Assembly (NCBI RefSeq): GCF_050529585.1
Contig: NZ_CP172882.1
Coordinates: 1,798,001-1,862,000, forward strand
DNA from: Enterococcus_D sp050529585
GTDB lineage: Bacteria > Bacillota > Bacilli > Lactobacillales > Enterococcaceae
Length of the DNA: 64,000 bases
Direction of reading: 5' to 3'
Every line of letters starts with the position of its first letter. The stretch's first letter is position 1. Made by a program: the position numbers and the translations under genes. Under the pieces are notes generated by a model that worked only from the letters and a program-made list of their open reading frames with translations, searched no databases and had not been told where the DNA came from. Positions 1 to 7,491 of the stretch are shown here, in pieces.

Positions 1-545
1 CCCGTTGGATTATTTGGATTGATCAACACGATTGCTTTCGTTTTGCTGGTTACTTTTGAACGGATATCTGCAATATCAGGATTCCATTCAGCCGCTTCAT
101 CACAAATATAGTGTACTGGTTTCCCCCCAGCCAATGAGATTGAGGCTGTCCACAAGGGGTAGTCAGGCATTGGTACCAAGATTTCATCACCATTGTTGCA
201 TAAACCTTGCATACACATCGTGATCAATTCAGACACACCATTGCCCGTATAGATATCATTGATGGTCACATTGGGAAATTGTTGTAGTTGATAATATTGC
301 TCTATTGCCTTTCGGGCTGAAAAAATACCTTTGGAATCAGAATACCCTTCAGATTCACGAACGTTCATAATTAAATCTCGAACGATTTCATTCGGTGCTT
401 CAAACCCAAATGGGGCTGGATTTCCCGTATTTAATTTCAAAATACTAATGCCTTCTTCTTGCATCCGATCTGCTTCTTCTAAGACAGGACCACGGACATC
501 ATAACTGACCCCTTCAAGTTTTGACGATTTCGAAAATTTCTTCAT
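1..545 (-). CDS. AlaA/AlaT-type PLP aminotransferase, N-terminal part
   Basis: The gene runs off the left edge; about 181 N-terminal residues are present, starting MKKFSKSSKLEGVSYDVRGP. The class I/II aminotransferase fold is clear from LNTGNPAPFGF near residue 40, GNGVSELI near 105, PMPDYPLW near 130 and the INPNNPTG motif at the cut end. This N-terminus resembles the glutamate-pyruvate aminotransferases of the AlaA (YfbQ) branch, which make alanine from pyruvate and glutamate in the cytoplasm. The PLP-binding lysine lies outside the window. An AAAGGAGA ribosome site sits just before the ATG. Family is confident; exact substrate is inferred. Confidence 0.85.
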   Translation of the reverse strand, partial: MKKFSKSSKLEGVSYDVRGPVLEEADRMQEEGISILKLNTGNPAPFGFEAPNEIVRDLIMNVRESEGYSDSKGIFSARKAIEQYYQLQQFPNVTINDIYTGNGVSELITMCMQGLCNNGDEILVPMPDYPLWTASISLAGGKPVHYICDEAAEWNPDIADIRSKVTSKTKAIVLINPNNPT

Positions 546-621
546 ATGGTTTTCTCCTTTAACCAGTAGGTCAACGTTTGGTTATTGGTACTCGTCGTTG
601 ATCTCTTTTCAGATTGAATTT

Positions 622-650
622 ATTATAGCAAAAAGTCTTCGCATTGGCGA
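622..650 (-). promoter_or_regulatory. Promoter of the aminotransferase gene
   Basis: On the minus strand a TATAAT -10 (622-627) lies 17 bp from a weak -35 TCGCCA (645-650). It is about 75 bp upstream of the aminotransferase ATG. Confidence 0.5.
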
Positions 651-730
651 AATTTTTTTAAAAACCTTAAGATGATACCCGCAAAAAAGCACATGCTGCG
701 TTTGAAAGCAACATATGCTGGATGTATGCG

Positions 731-1606
731 TTAAGCTTTTTCTGGAAAATACATCAAATACAATTCATGCAGCGCCATGTGCCCCACCGAAAAATCAATG
801 ATTCCAGCAGCCAAAAATTTCTGTACCCATGATGGATCCGTCAACTCGATCAAATAAATACGTTGCTGCAAATCGATCATCACGGAGGTCAATTCGGGAA
901 ATGTCACTAAAAAATCAGGTGAATCTACTTTTAGATAAAGTGGCGCATCTTGCAGTGACTTTTTGCCCAAATATTCGTGGATGATTTTGCCTTCCTTCAA
1001 AAAAAGAACACGATCGGCATAACTATCAAGATTGGTCAAAATATGAGAAGCAATCAGAATACACTTGTTTTGCTCACGCAGTTTTCTTAAAACAGCAGAA
1101 ATCAATTCCACGTTGGTTGGATCTAAACCATTCATGACTTCGTCCATTAACATATAGGGTGTATCTGTCACGATTTGCATCGCAAAACACAGACGTTGCC
1201 GCATACCCAGTGAGTAAGATTGGACTGGTCGCTTGATATAATCTGCCATGCGCAGGGCATCGATCGTCTCTTCCACTAGCGTTTCCTCCGACTGCCACAT
1301 TCGCTGGTACAACTTCAAATGATCCAACCCGCTCAAATCTTCATAAAGATCATTTTGGTCAGGAAAAAAAGAAATCTGCTGATGCGCATAGGCTTCTGCT
1401 TTCTTGGTTTCATACAATGGTACTTGATCAAGGTACACGCCCCCAGCACTTGGTTGAACAAAGTGCATCAAAACATTCAACAAAGTCGATTTTCCAGTAC
1501 CATTTGGCGCTACAAGTCCGATAATCTCGCCTCGTGCAAAGGCCAGAGACAAATGATCCAGTACTGGACGATCGTATTGGACCGTCACATTCTTCAGTTC
1601 TAACAT
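731..1606 (-). CDS. ABC exporter ATP-binding subunit
   Basis: A 291-residue ATPase that would power the two ABC-2 permeases encoded just upstream. Walker A is APNGTGKS at 33-40, the signature SLGMRQR at about 132-138, and Walker B YMLMDE at 151-156 followed by the D-loop region. The first glycine of Walker A (usually GPNG) is Ala33, a mild oddity. The long C-terminal tail after residue 215 is typical of CcmA/YtrB-like exporter ATPases. The ATG has an AGGAGGA site and begins 11 bp after the preceding permease stop, so the genes are co-transcribed. Cargo is unknown; the family handles peptides, drugs or lipids. Confidence 0.88.
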   Translation of the reverse strand: MLELKNVTVQYDRPVLDHLSLAFARGEIIGLVAPNGTGKSTLLNVLMHFVQPSAGGVYLDQVPLYETKKAEAYAHQQISFFPDQNDLYEDLSGLDHLKLYQRMWQSEETLVEETIDALRMADYIKRPVQSYSLGMRQRLCFAMQIVTDTPYMLMDEVMNGLDPTNVELISAVLRKLREQNKCILIASHILTNLDSYADRVLFLKEGKIIHEYLGKKSLQDAPLYLKVDSPDFLVTFPELTSVMIDLQQRIYLIELTDPSWVQKFLAAGIIDFSVGHMALHELYLMYFPEKA

Positions 1607-1617
1607 TCTTCATCCTC

Positions 1618-2835
1618 CTAAACAAATCGAAATGTTTTGCTTTTCACCTTGAAAAACAAGCCAATCTCTATCAACAACCAGATGACCCCAAACCACAACA
1701 ACCCCTTTGAAAGGGTAAAGCTGCTAGAGCCAAAATAAAACCGACTATATCCAGAAAGAATTTTCCCTACTTCTTGATAAAGATAAATAGTGTTGGTGCG
1801 ATCTAAGAAAACACTAAACCAACGATGTTGAAAAATAAAGGGTGTGATCAAACAAAAACCCATCAGCAAGAGATTCATGTATTCTGAACGAAACAATACG
1901 CTCAATAATAAGATACTTCGGGTATAGATCAGTTGTATCAAGAAAATTGTTCCTATACATTGGATCAAGAATAAACCCACTGATTGTGTGGTAAATGCTT
2001 CCATCGATGTGATTGGATAACGTGCATCAACTGCTGATGAAAAAATCGCAACCGGCAGCGAGCCAGAACCAAATCCATATTGCAGCCCAGTACCTATCCA
2101 AATCAGCCCGATAGTCATCAAAGTCATACAGGTCGAACAAAACATCACAGCTGCGGTTTTTACCCACAAGATATCTTCAGGTGCTACCGGATAAGCCAAA
2201 AATAATGTACGGTGCTTTCGTTCCTTCAATAAATGATCGAGTGCCAAAAACAAAGTGGCAGATAAAAGTACGATAGGCAAACTATCCAGCATCGCGCGAT
2301 AGACAGTTTGTATGCCCGTTTTTTGTTCCATGACAGCCTGTGACAATTGCGTATTTGGTAATTGACTGTAGCTTTCCATCAATCGTGCCGTAGACGCGTA
2401 ACCAAATCGACCGTCATACGCAGCATAATAATTTTTATAGGTATAATATTCCGGCGTATAAAAAATGTTTTGATCATCTGTATACTGCAAGGCCACTTGA
2501 TACCATTGACTCGTCGCCTCAGCATAGGCTTGCCAATCCCCTTCGGCCAGTGCGTCAAGCCGTGCTTTTTCTGCTTGATTCCAAGGTGTAAAGGCGGCAA
2601 TCGCTAACGCTGCCGACCAGTGATCAGACGGCTGTGCTGCCTGTTCTTCTAGAAACGCTTGCCGGACTTGATACCGTTGCGTCATTTCAGCTTGATCCAC
2701 TCGCTCGATTGGTCGATAGTCACGTTGTTGCAAACAATAGACGCCTGCATAGACAATCAACAAACAAAAAAGTCCAATTGTTTTCTTACTACGAAACAAC
2801 TGACGCAATTCAAATAAAAAATACGCTTTATTCAT
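1618..2835 (-). CDS. ABC-2 type permease
   Basis: A 405-residue membrane protein of the ABC-2 permease type. There is one N-terminal membrane helix (near residues 20-36), a long outer-face region of roughly 130 residues, then about five hydrophobic helices. The cytoplasmic motif HLLKERKHRTLFLAYP after the second helix matches the equivalent DNLLEEREHFTLIRSYP of the upstream broken permease, so the two are paralogues. I chose ATG 2835 because it follows AGGTGG and overlaps the preceding stop (ATGA); a longer reading frame to 2856 lacks a good ribosome site. It probably forms the exporter with the ATPase downstream. Confidence 0.8.
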   Translation of the reverse strand: MNKAYFLFELRQLFRSKKTIGLFCLLIVYAGVYCLQQRDYRPIERVDQAEMTQRYQVRQAFLEEQAAQPSDHWSAALAIAAFTPWNQAEKARLDALAEGDWQAYAEATSQWYQVALQYTDDQNIFYTPEYYTYKNYYAAYDGRFGYASTARLMESYSQLPNTQLSQAVMEQKTGIQTVYRAMLDSLPIVLLSATLFLALDHLLKERKHRTLFLAYPVAPEDILWVKTAAVMFCSTCMTLMTIGLIWIGTGLQYGFGSGSLPVAIFSSAVDARYPITSMEAFTTQSVGLFLIQCIGTIFLIQLIYTRSILLLSVLFRSEYMNLLLMGFCLITPFIFQHRWFSVFLDRTNTIYLYQEVGKILSGYSRFYFGSSSFTLSKGLLWFGVIWLLIEIGLFFKVKSKTFRFV

Positions 2836-3941
2836 CGTCCACCTCGCATGATCCATTGCTTTTTATCCGCAATCATAATCAGAACCAAACCGCAGACTAT
2901 CAACAAGCCTGTGATTCCCCAACTATCGTAAACCCCCAATTGACTAGCAGATCGCCATGCAAAGGCGCCAGTGTAAAACTGTTCGGTCCGTAACACCGCC
3001 AAGGGCGCAAAAGCTGTATTTTGCACAAGAGCCAGATAACTTATGCCATAGAGTAACAATAAAATAAAAAAGAAACGTAACGGTTGGCGATCATAATATT
3101 CACCAGGTATCCCAATATTTCCGTCATCAAGATCATCAAGAGGAAGGAAATAAAACTATAGAATAAAAACGCCACAAAAGGCACCGCCTGCCAGTCACTC
3201 TGGAGGTATAAACTAACAGGATACAACCAATCTCCACTAGAACCGATCAAGCACATACTCAAGACAACGCCCAATAAGAAGGACAGTAAAAATGCCAAAT
3301 TCGTCACAGTTTTGACCACGATTTTACTTGCCATCCTGATTGGAAAAATTTGTGGATACGACCGAATCAATGTAAAATGTTCTCTTTCTTCTAATAAATT
3401 GTCACTGGCCATAAACGCCAAAAAAAACAAAGCCCACATTCATCAACAAAAAAATCGCCAACAACAATGCTGTCTGCGCATTATCGGCTGATAAAACTGG
3501 TGTTTTTTCTTGTTGGATCAACGCTTGATAAAAGATTTTATCTTGTTTTAACAACCAAATAGGTTGCAAGAAATCATCCTTTTCTAACGACGATTCCCAT
3601 AATTCCAGCTGTACATCAGCAATTTCAATACTCGTTTCATTGAAACGGGGATACATCTCCATAATCAAGTTCGAAGATTGCCTGGTAGTGAGGTTATAGT
3701 TCTTCAAAACCAAATCATACATGGTTTGTTCCTCTTCCGTTCCATTTTCCCCATTTTGATACTGGTTGACTAACCGAGAGGCCTGCGCCTGTTCTGCGGT
3801 TGTCGCAGCCGAAAGCTGAATGGGATCCATTAATTTCAAATAGAGTGAAAACCCAATGCCTACACAAAAAGCCCCTATAAGAAAAACATAAAATAAACGC
3901 TGTCTAAACGACTTGATCAACAAGTTATAAAAATAGTGCAT
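2832..3941 (-). pseudogene. ABC-2 permease broken by two frameshifts
   Basis: Three consecutive reading frames together encode one permease homologous to the next gene. Frame 1 runs from ATG 3941 (AGGGGGAG site) and reads MHYFYNLLIKSFRQRLFYVF to a stop at 3402. The family match continues in a second frame from an A8 tract (3420-3427, T8 in the message): MNVGFVFF joins LAFMASDNLLEEREHF. That frame stops at 3041, and the match resumes in a third frame after the A/T runs at 3061-3071, giving LLLLYGISYLALVQN to the stop at 2832. Both breaks sit in homopolymers, so sequencing error, phase-variable slippage or real decay are all possible. If intact it would be about 370 residues and partner of the neighbouring permease. 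Confidence 0.8.
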
Positions 3942-3974
3942 AAGCTCCCCCTTAACATCGTTCCTTATGCTATC

Positions 3975-4004
3975 AGCATACCGTTTCTTAAAGAGAAAAG
4001 CCAA
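3975..4004 (-). promoter_or_regulatory. Candidate promoter of the ABC exporter operon
   Basis: Minus-strand TTGGCT (3999-4004) and TATGCT (3975-3980) are separated by 18 bp and lie 33 bp before the ATG of the first permease. Confidence 0.5.
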
Positions 4005-4047
4005 CTGAAAATGGATAAAAACCGTATTGCAATATTTTTAAAATCGA

Positions 4048-4077
4048 TTGACAAACCTGTGGAAAATCGGGTAAGAT
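4048..4077 (+). promoter_or_regulatory. Promoter of tRNA-Leu
   Basis: A consensus -35 TTGACA (4048-4053) and a -10 TAAGAT (4072-4077) are spaced 18 bp. The predicted start is about 40 bp before the mature tRNA. Confidence 0.7.
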
Positions 4078-4121
4078 ATTTTTTAGATGTTTGAATGACA
4101 TGTTTGAACAGGTATGATAAA

Positions 4122-4203
4122 GCAGATGTGGTGGAACGGCAGACACGCACGCTTGAGGGGCGTGTGAGCTTAGCTCGTGTGGGTTCAAATCCCATCGTCT
4201 GCA
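4122..4203 (+). tRNA. tRNA-Leu (GAG)
   Basis: An 82-base tRNA. The acceptor stem pairs GCAGATG (4122-4128) with CGTCTGC (4196-4202), followed by discriminator A. The anticodon stem CACGC/GCGTG encloses TTGAGGG, placing anticodon GAG at 4155-4157, which reads CUC/CUU leucine codons. A long variable arm and the T-loop GGTTCAAAT fit a class II leucine tRNA. The terminal CCA is not encoded. It stands alone, with its own promoter and terminator. Confidence 0.95.
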
Positions 4204-4218
4204 TATGATTTACATGGG

Positions 4219-4247
4219 GCAGATTACTAAATGTAGTCTGCTTTTTT
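4219..4247 (+). terminator. Terminator after tRNA-Leu
   Basis: The stem GCAGATTAC / GTAGTCTGC (one G-T pair), with loop TAAAT, is followed by six T. The remaining AT-rich bases up to 4507 carry only an isolated TATAAT (4326-4331) without a convincing -35. Confidence 0.85.
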
Positions 4248-4507
4248 ACATTAGAAAATCCCTTCGGATGTCTAGCTTACTTTGCTGAATTATTTGTCTG
4301 TCTGCTTATGTTATTCTAGATAGTATATAATTTATATGAAAAGAGACAATATTTAGTTTTACACTTTTTAGAAACATTAAACCTTATTAATCATTTACTT
4401 TAACTAGATAAATCATTGTATTTAGCAAAGCGCAACACGATGCAACAAACATATCATTTTTATTGGTCAATTGGTCGATTTTGACTTTTATTGAAAGGAG
4501 CTTACAG

Positions 4508-4981
4508 ATGACAATATCTCTGATTGCAGCAAAGGTAAGTGACTTGTCAAAAATCTATATTCTACAAAAAGCAGCCTTCCATTCATTGTATGAAACCTAT
4601 CATGATGAAGGAACGTCTCCTTATAAAGAATCATTTGTTCGACTAAAAAGAAAATATAATCATCCTGATAACCATTTCTTCTTGCTCCAAAGAAAAAAAC
4701 AATTGATTGGATTTATAAAAATAGCGACAAATAAAGAAACGAACGTCATCAGAATCTCTCCAATCGCCATTCTCCCTTCCTATCAAGGCAAGGGGTATGG
4801 AAAGGAAACCATGCTTGAAGCAGAAAGGCTATTTTCTGCAAAAAAAGCTATTTTAAGTACCATCAAACAGGAAGAAAAACTCGTACACTTTTATATCTCT
4901 TGTGGTTATAAGATTACAGGATATGAACATTCCGGTACGCCAGGAATGGATTTTGTGTATTTAGAAAAAACTTTCACATGA
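4508..4981 (+). CDS. GNAT family N-acetyltransferase
   Basis: A 157-residue acetyl-CoA dependent acetyltransferase. The fold is indicated by the central strand IGFIKIATNKETNVIRISPIA and the acetyl-CoA loop LPSYQGKGYGKETM (Q/R-x-x-G-x-G/A type) near residues 93-106, then a C-terminal FYISCGYKITGYE segment typical of GNATs. ATG 4508 is preceded by AAAGGAG at 8 bp; an upstream in-frame TTG at 4463 has no ribosome site. Substrate cannot be predicted. No partner gene is evident. Confidence 0.85.
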   Translation: MTISLIAAKVSDLSKIYILQKAAFHSLYETYHDEGTSPYKESFVRLKRKYNHPDNHFFLLQRKKQLIGFIKIATNKETNVIRISPIAILPSYQGKGYGKETMLEAERLFSAKKAILSTIKQEEKLVHFYISCGYKITGYEHSGTPGMDFVYLEKTFT

Positions 4982-5160
4982 TGTTTCAATATTATTGATT
5001 TAAACGATACCCATACAGCTTATTTAGTTGGAGAGAAACCTATATGGCGATTTCTCATTGGATTAAAATGCTTAGGAGTTTTAAAAAATACGTTGAGTAA
5101 AACAACCAGCCATTGAAAAACAGAAAAATTTTTTAGTTGATTATACATGTACTCTTATGA

Positions 5161-5203
5161 AAAAAAGGAATGATGAATCATTTTATTGATTCATCATTCC
5201 TTT
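5161..5203 (-). terminator. Terminator of the small membrane protein gene
   Basis: A perfect 17-bp hairpin (5164-5180 with 5187-5203, six-base loop) is followed on the minus strand by six T. The bases between 4982 and 5160 show no gene or clear signal. Confidence 0.85.
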
Positions 5204-5233
5204 AGACTATGAAACTTACTAGCGCTCAGTCAT

Positions 5234-5443
5234 TCACTGATCACAAGATACTTTCTTACATCTTGTTCTAAACAAGACGATAAAACCATATAACCCCACT
5301 AAAATGATCCCAGCAAAAGCTACATAGGCAATCAATATCAAGGAGGACACACCCAACATAAATAGTTGGCTTCCTTTTAGGAGCAAATAAAGACCCGATA
5401 AGGTCAGAAAAAATAAGTGAAGCTTTTGCATTTTGCGTGCCAT
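5234..5443 (-). CDS. Small two-helix membrane protein, unknown
   Basis: A 69-residue protein with two hydrophobic segments (about residues 8-30 and 34-58), a basic start (MARKMQK) and a charged tail RTRCKKVSCDQ. The ATG has AAAGGGG eight bases upstream, and a strong terminator follows, so it is a single-gene unit. I do not recognise a family and do not assign a function. Confidence 0.6.
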   Translation of the reverse strand: MARKMQKLHLFFLTLSGLYLLLKGSQLFMLGVSSLILIAYVAFAGIILVGLYGFIVLFRTRCKKVSCDQ

Positions 5444-5525
5444 GTTGAAACCCCTTTACATTCTTTGTTTCATTCTCTCATGTTGAAATCATTAACGCCT
5501 CATCCTTTAGGCTGAATTCTCCAGA

Positions 5526-6395
5526 TTATTTTTCTGCAACGATTTTGATCAAAATACCGTTCGGATCATATAGACTGATTGTTTGCGCTGCTTCTGTTTT
5601 GAATGAAACAGATAAACTTGTCAGGTGCGCTTTAAGTTCTGACAACGCCGCTTCATCTAAAACCACAAAACTATAATAAGCCAATCCAAGATCATTTTCT
5701 TCCATTGGCGGCGTGTGTTGCCCCAGCCAAATATTTGACCCAAGGTGATGGTGGTAGTCGCCCGCAGCAAAGAATTTTGCTTGTGCGCCGAAATTACTTG
5801 TTAGATTCAGACCTAATACTTGAGTATAAAAGTCTTCCGTTTTTTGCAAATCAGCTACTTTCAGATGGACATGACCTATAGTTGTTCCTTCTGGAAATTG
5901 TGAACGTTGACGGTCTGCAGCATCCACAACGCCTTGTGCATCCATCTCGATCGTGATACCAACAATCTCTCCATCAGCGCGAATATCCCATTCTGTTCGC
6001 GGTTTATCGCGATACACTTCGATACCATTTCCTTCTGGATCAGTTAAATAAAGTGCTTCACTATAGCCATGATCGCTCGCACCGTCTAACGGTGCTTTGG
6101 TTTCGATATAGTGAAGCAATGAATTGCCTAAGTCTTTTCGACTAGGCAGCAAAAAAGCCACATGGAATAACCCGGTTTTTCTTGTTAAAGGCAATGGGTG
6201 CGTAATTTTTTGCAATTCTAATAACACATGGGCTTGCGTCCCTAATGCAATTGTATTTTCGGTCTGCTCAAGAATCGATAAACCAATTGTATCTACATAG
6301 AAATCACGCATTTTTTCGAGATTGGCCACTTTCAAAGCCACTTTCCCCATATGGGTCGTCTCAGTCATTTGAAAGGCCGGCGTAATTGATGTCAT
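5526..6395 (-). CDS. VOC-family two-module dioxygenase-like protein (CatE-like)
   Basis: A 289-residue protein of two glyoxalase/VOC repeats: VALKVANLEKMRDFYVDTIGL near residue 20 and VHLKVADLQKTEDFYTQVLGL near 176. The second module carries the histidines expected for metal (GHVHLKV and YHHHLGSNIW) as in CatE-type extradiol catechol-2,3-dioxygenases. Oddity: in the last strand the usual GxxIE glutamate ligand is replaced (DPNGILIKIV), while the first module keeps GNGIEVYRD. The metal site may therefore be incomplete or built differently. ATG follows AGAGGAGA. A cytoplasmic detoxification role is inferred from the family only. Confidence 0.75.
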   Translation of the reverse strand: MTSITPAFQMTETTHMGKVALKVANLEKMRDFYVDTIGLSILEQTENTIALGTQAHVLLELQKITHPLPLTRKTGLFHVAFLLPSRKDLGNSLLHYIETKAPLDGASDHGYSEALYLTDPEGNGIEVYRDKPRTEWDIRADGEIVGITIEMDAQGVVDAADRQRSQFPEGTTIGHVHLKVADLQKTEDFYTQVLGLNLTSNFGAQAKFFAAGDYHHHLGSNIWLGQHTPPMEENDLGLAYYSFVVLDEAALSELKAHLTSLSVSFKTEAAQTISLYDPNGILIKIVAEK

Positions 6396-6440
6396 AAAAA
6401 TCTCCTCTTTTCATTTCATTCATCATGAGTTGTTACTTAT

Positions 6441-6468
6441 ATCATAACACTAACTTAAAGTAAGTAAA
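6441..6468 (-). promoter_or_regulatory. Promoter and operator-like repeat of the VOC gene
   Basis: Minus-strand TTTACT (6463-6468) and TATGAT (6441-6446) are separated by 16 bp. The spacer and -35 contain the imperfect inverted repeat CTTACTTTAAGTTAG, a plausible repressor site of MarR/HxlR type; the regulator is not in the window. Confidence 0.5.
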
Positions 6469-6526
6469 CAAAAATGCTCAGTTGTTGTTCAGCCGGTTCC
6501 CTAAACTGATTCACTAAGAGGAATTT

Positions 6527-7363
6527 CTAATGGTAGCTTCCCGCGTGCAGCAATTCAAGCGCATGGGGTAAAGCTGTATCTGTGGTTCCTTCCAATACAA
6601 CGTAACAATAAGGCTTGTGACGAGCCGTGATGCGCAATATCGATCGGTAATCTATACAGCCCTCCCCTAAAGGGACTACTTGTATTTTACCGTCACTGAT
6701 TTGATAGTCCTTTAAGTGCAAACAAACGATCGACTGACCAAACCTTGCGAAGGCCTCTTCCGTCAGTGCGACTTGCTTTTGATAGTCATCAACTGTGATC
6801 AGATTGGTGGGATCAAGAATGATGCCCAAAAATTCTGAAGGCACCCGTTGCAAGAGCGCTTCGATCCGATCAAGGGAGTATAAAGGATGATTCAGCCCTG
6901 CTTCGATGCCTAACATGATTTGATGTTTTTCGGCATAGGCAACCAACTGTCGGATCACATCTACCAAGTCATCAAAAACACGATCACTGAAATTATCTTC
7001 TGAATAGCCCATTTGGGGCAAAACAGAGCCGGTTTCTGTTGCGACCATTGACGCGCCGAAATATTTGGCATGGGCTAAATATCTTTCAAAACGTGTCAGT
7101 ATTTCATGACGTTTCACTGGATCTGGATGAATCAGATTGCTGTAACAGCTAAGTAAAGCGATCTGGACACTTTCAGCAGCAAATGTTTCTCTGAAAAAAG
7201 TGCCCATACCAGGATTTAATGAGGTTAAATCTCCAATATCAGGGAAAGATTTATTCAGTGCAAATTGTACATTGTTGAGTTGGTAACCAGCAATTTTGTT
7301 AGCTAGTTCTTTTGGCGTCGGGCAGTCTTTCATATCGTGTCCGCGAACTGTATACTGAAACAT
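6527..7363 (-). CDS. Sugar phosphate isomerase/epimerase-like TIM barrel
   Basis: A 278-residue xylose-isomerase-like TIM-barrel (AP endonuclease 2 family). Candidate metal ligands lie in GIEAG near residue 153, ILDPTN near 187, HLKDY near 216 and the C-terminal VVLEGT. There is no signal peptide. It starts 45 bp after the terminator of the solute-binding protein gene, so it may be expressed by read-through of the pectin operon or from its own promoter. Such proteins isomerise or epimerise keto sugars or act as lyases; the context suggests a pectin-derived sugar acid or rare sugar, but no known pectin step is unfilled here, so the substrate is open. Confidence 0.7.
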   Translation of the reverse strand: MFQYTVRGHDMKDCPTPKELANKIAGYQLNNVQFALNKSFPDIGDLTSLNPGMGTFFRETFAAESVQIALLSCYSNLIHPDPVKRHEILTRFERYLAHAKYFGASMVATETGSVLPQMGYSEDNFSDRVFDDLVDVIRQLVAYAEKHQIMLGIEAGLNHPLYSLDRIEALLQRVPSEFLGIILDPTNLITVDDYQKQVALTEEAFARFGQSIVCLHLKDYQISDGKIQVVPLGEGCIDYRSILRITARHKPYCYVVLEGTTDTALPHALELLHAGSYH

Positions 7364-7407
7364 AAAAATTCTCCTTTTTTATTTGGTATATTGTCGACTG
7401 GCTGGAC

Positions 7408-7445
7408 AAAAAAAGGCCAAATGGTGATTGATCTCCCATTTGGCC
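7408..7445 (-). terminator. Terminator after the solute-binding protein gene
   Basis: The stem GGCCAAATGG/CCATTTGGCC is followed on the minus strand by seven T. It separates the long pectin operon from the isomerase gene and may only attenuate. Confidence 0.85.
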
Positions 7446-7491
7446 CGATTTCATACACATCACTTTCGTTGTCGATCAACGATTCTCTTTT

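Noticed and set aside
2634..2993. 119-codon plus-strand frame over the permease genes
   Set aside because: It is a shadow of the minus-strand operon, without ribosome site or recognisable domain.
3402..3439. Programmed -1 frameshift at the T8 run of the permease message
   Set aside because: A second break about 360 bp downstream and no visible stimulatory hairpin make recoding unlikely; loss, slippage or sequencing error is simpler.
4982..5160. Gene remnant between the acetyltransferase and the small membrane protein
   Set aside because: Short frames there have no ribosome site or recognisable protein similarity.
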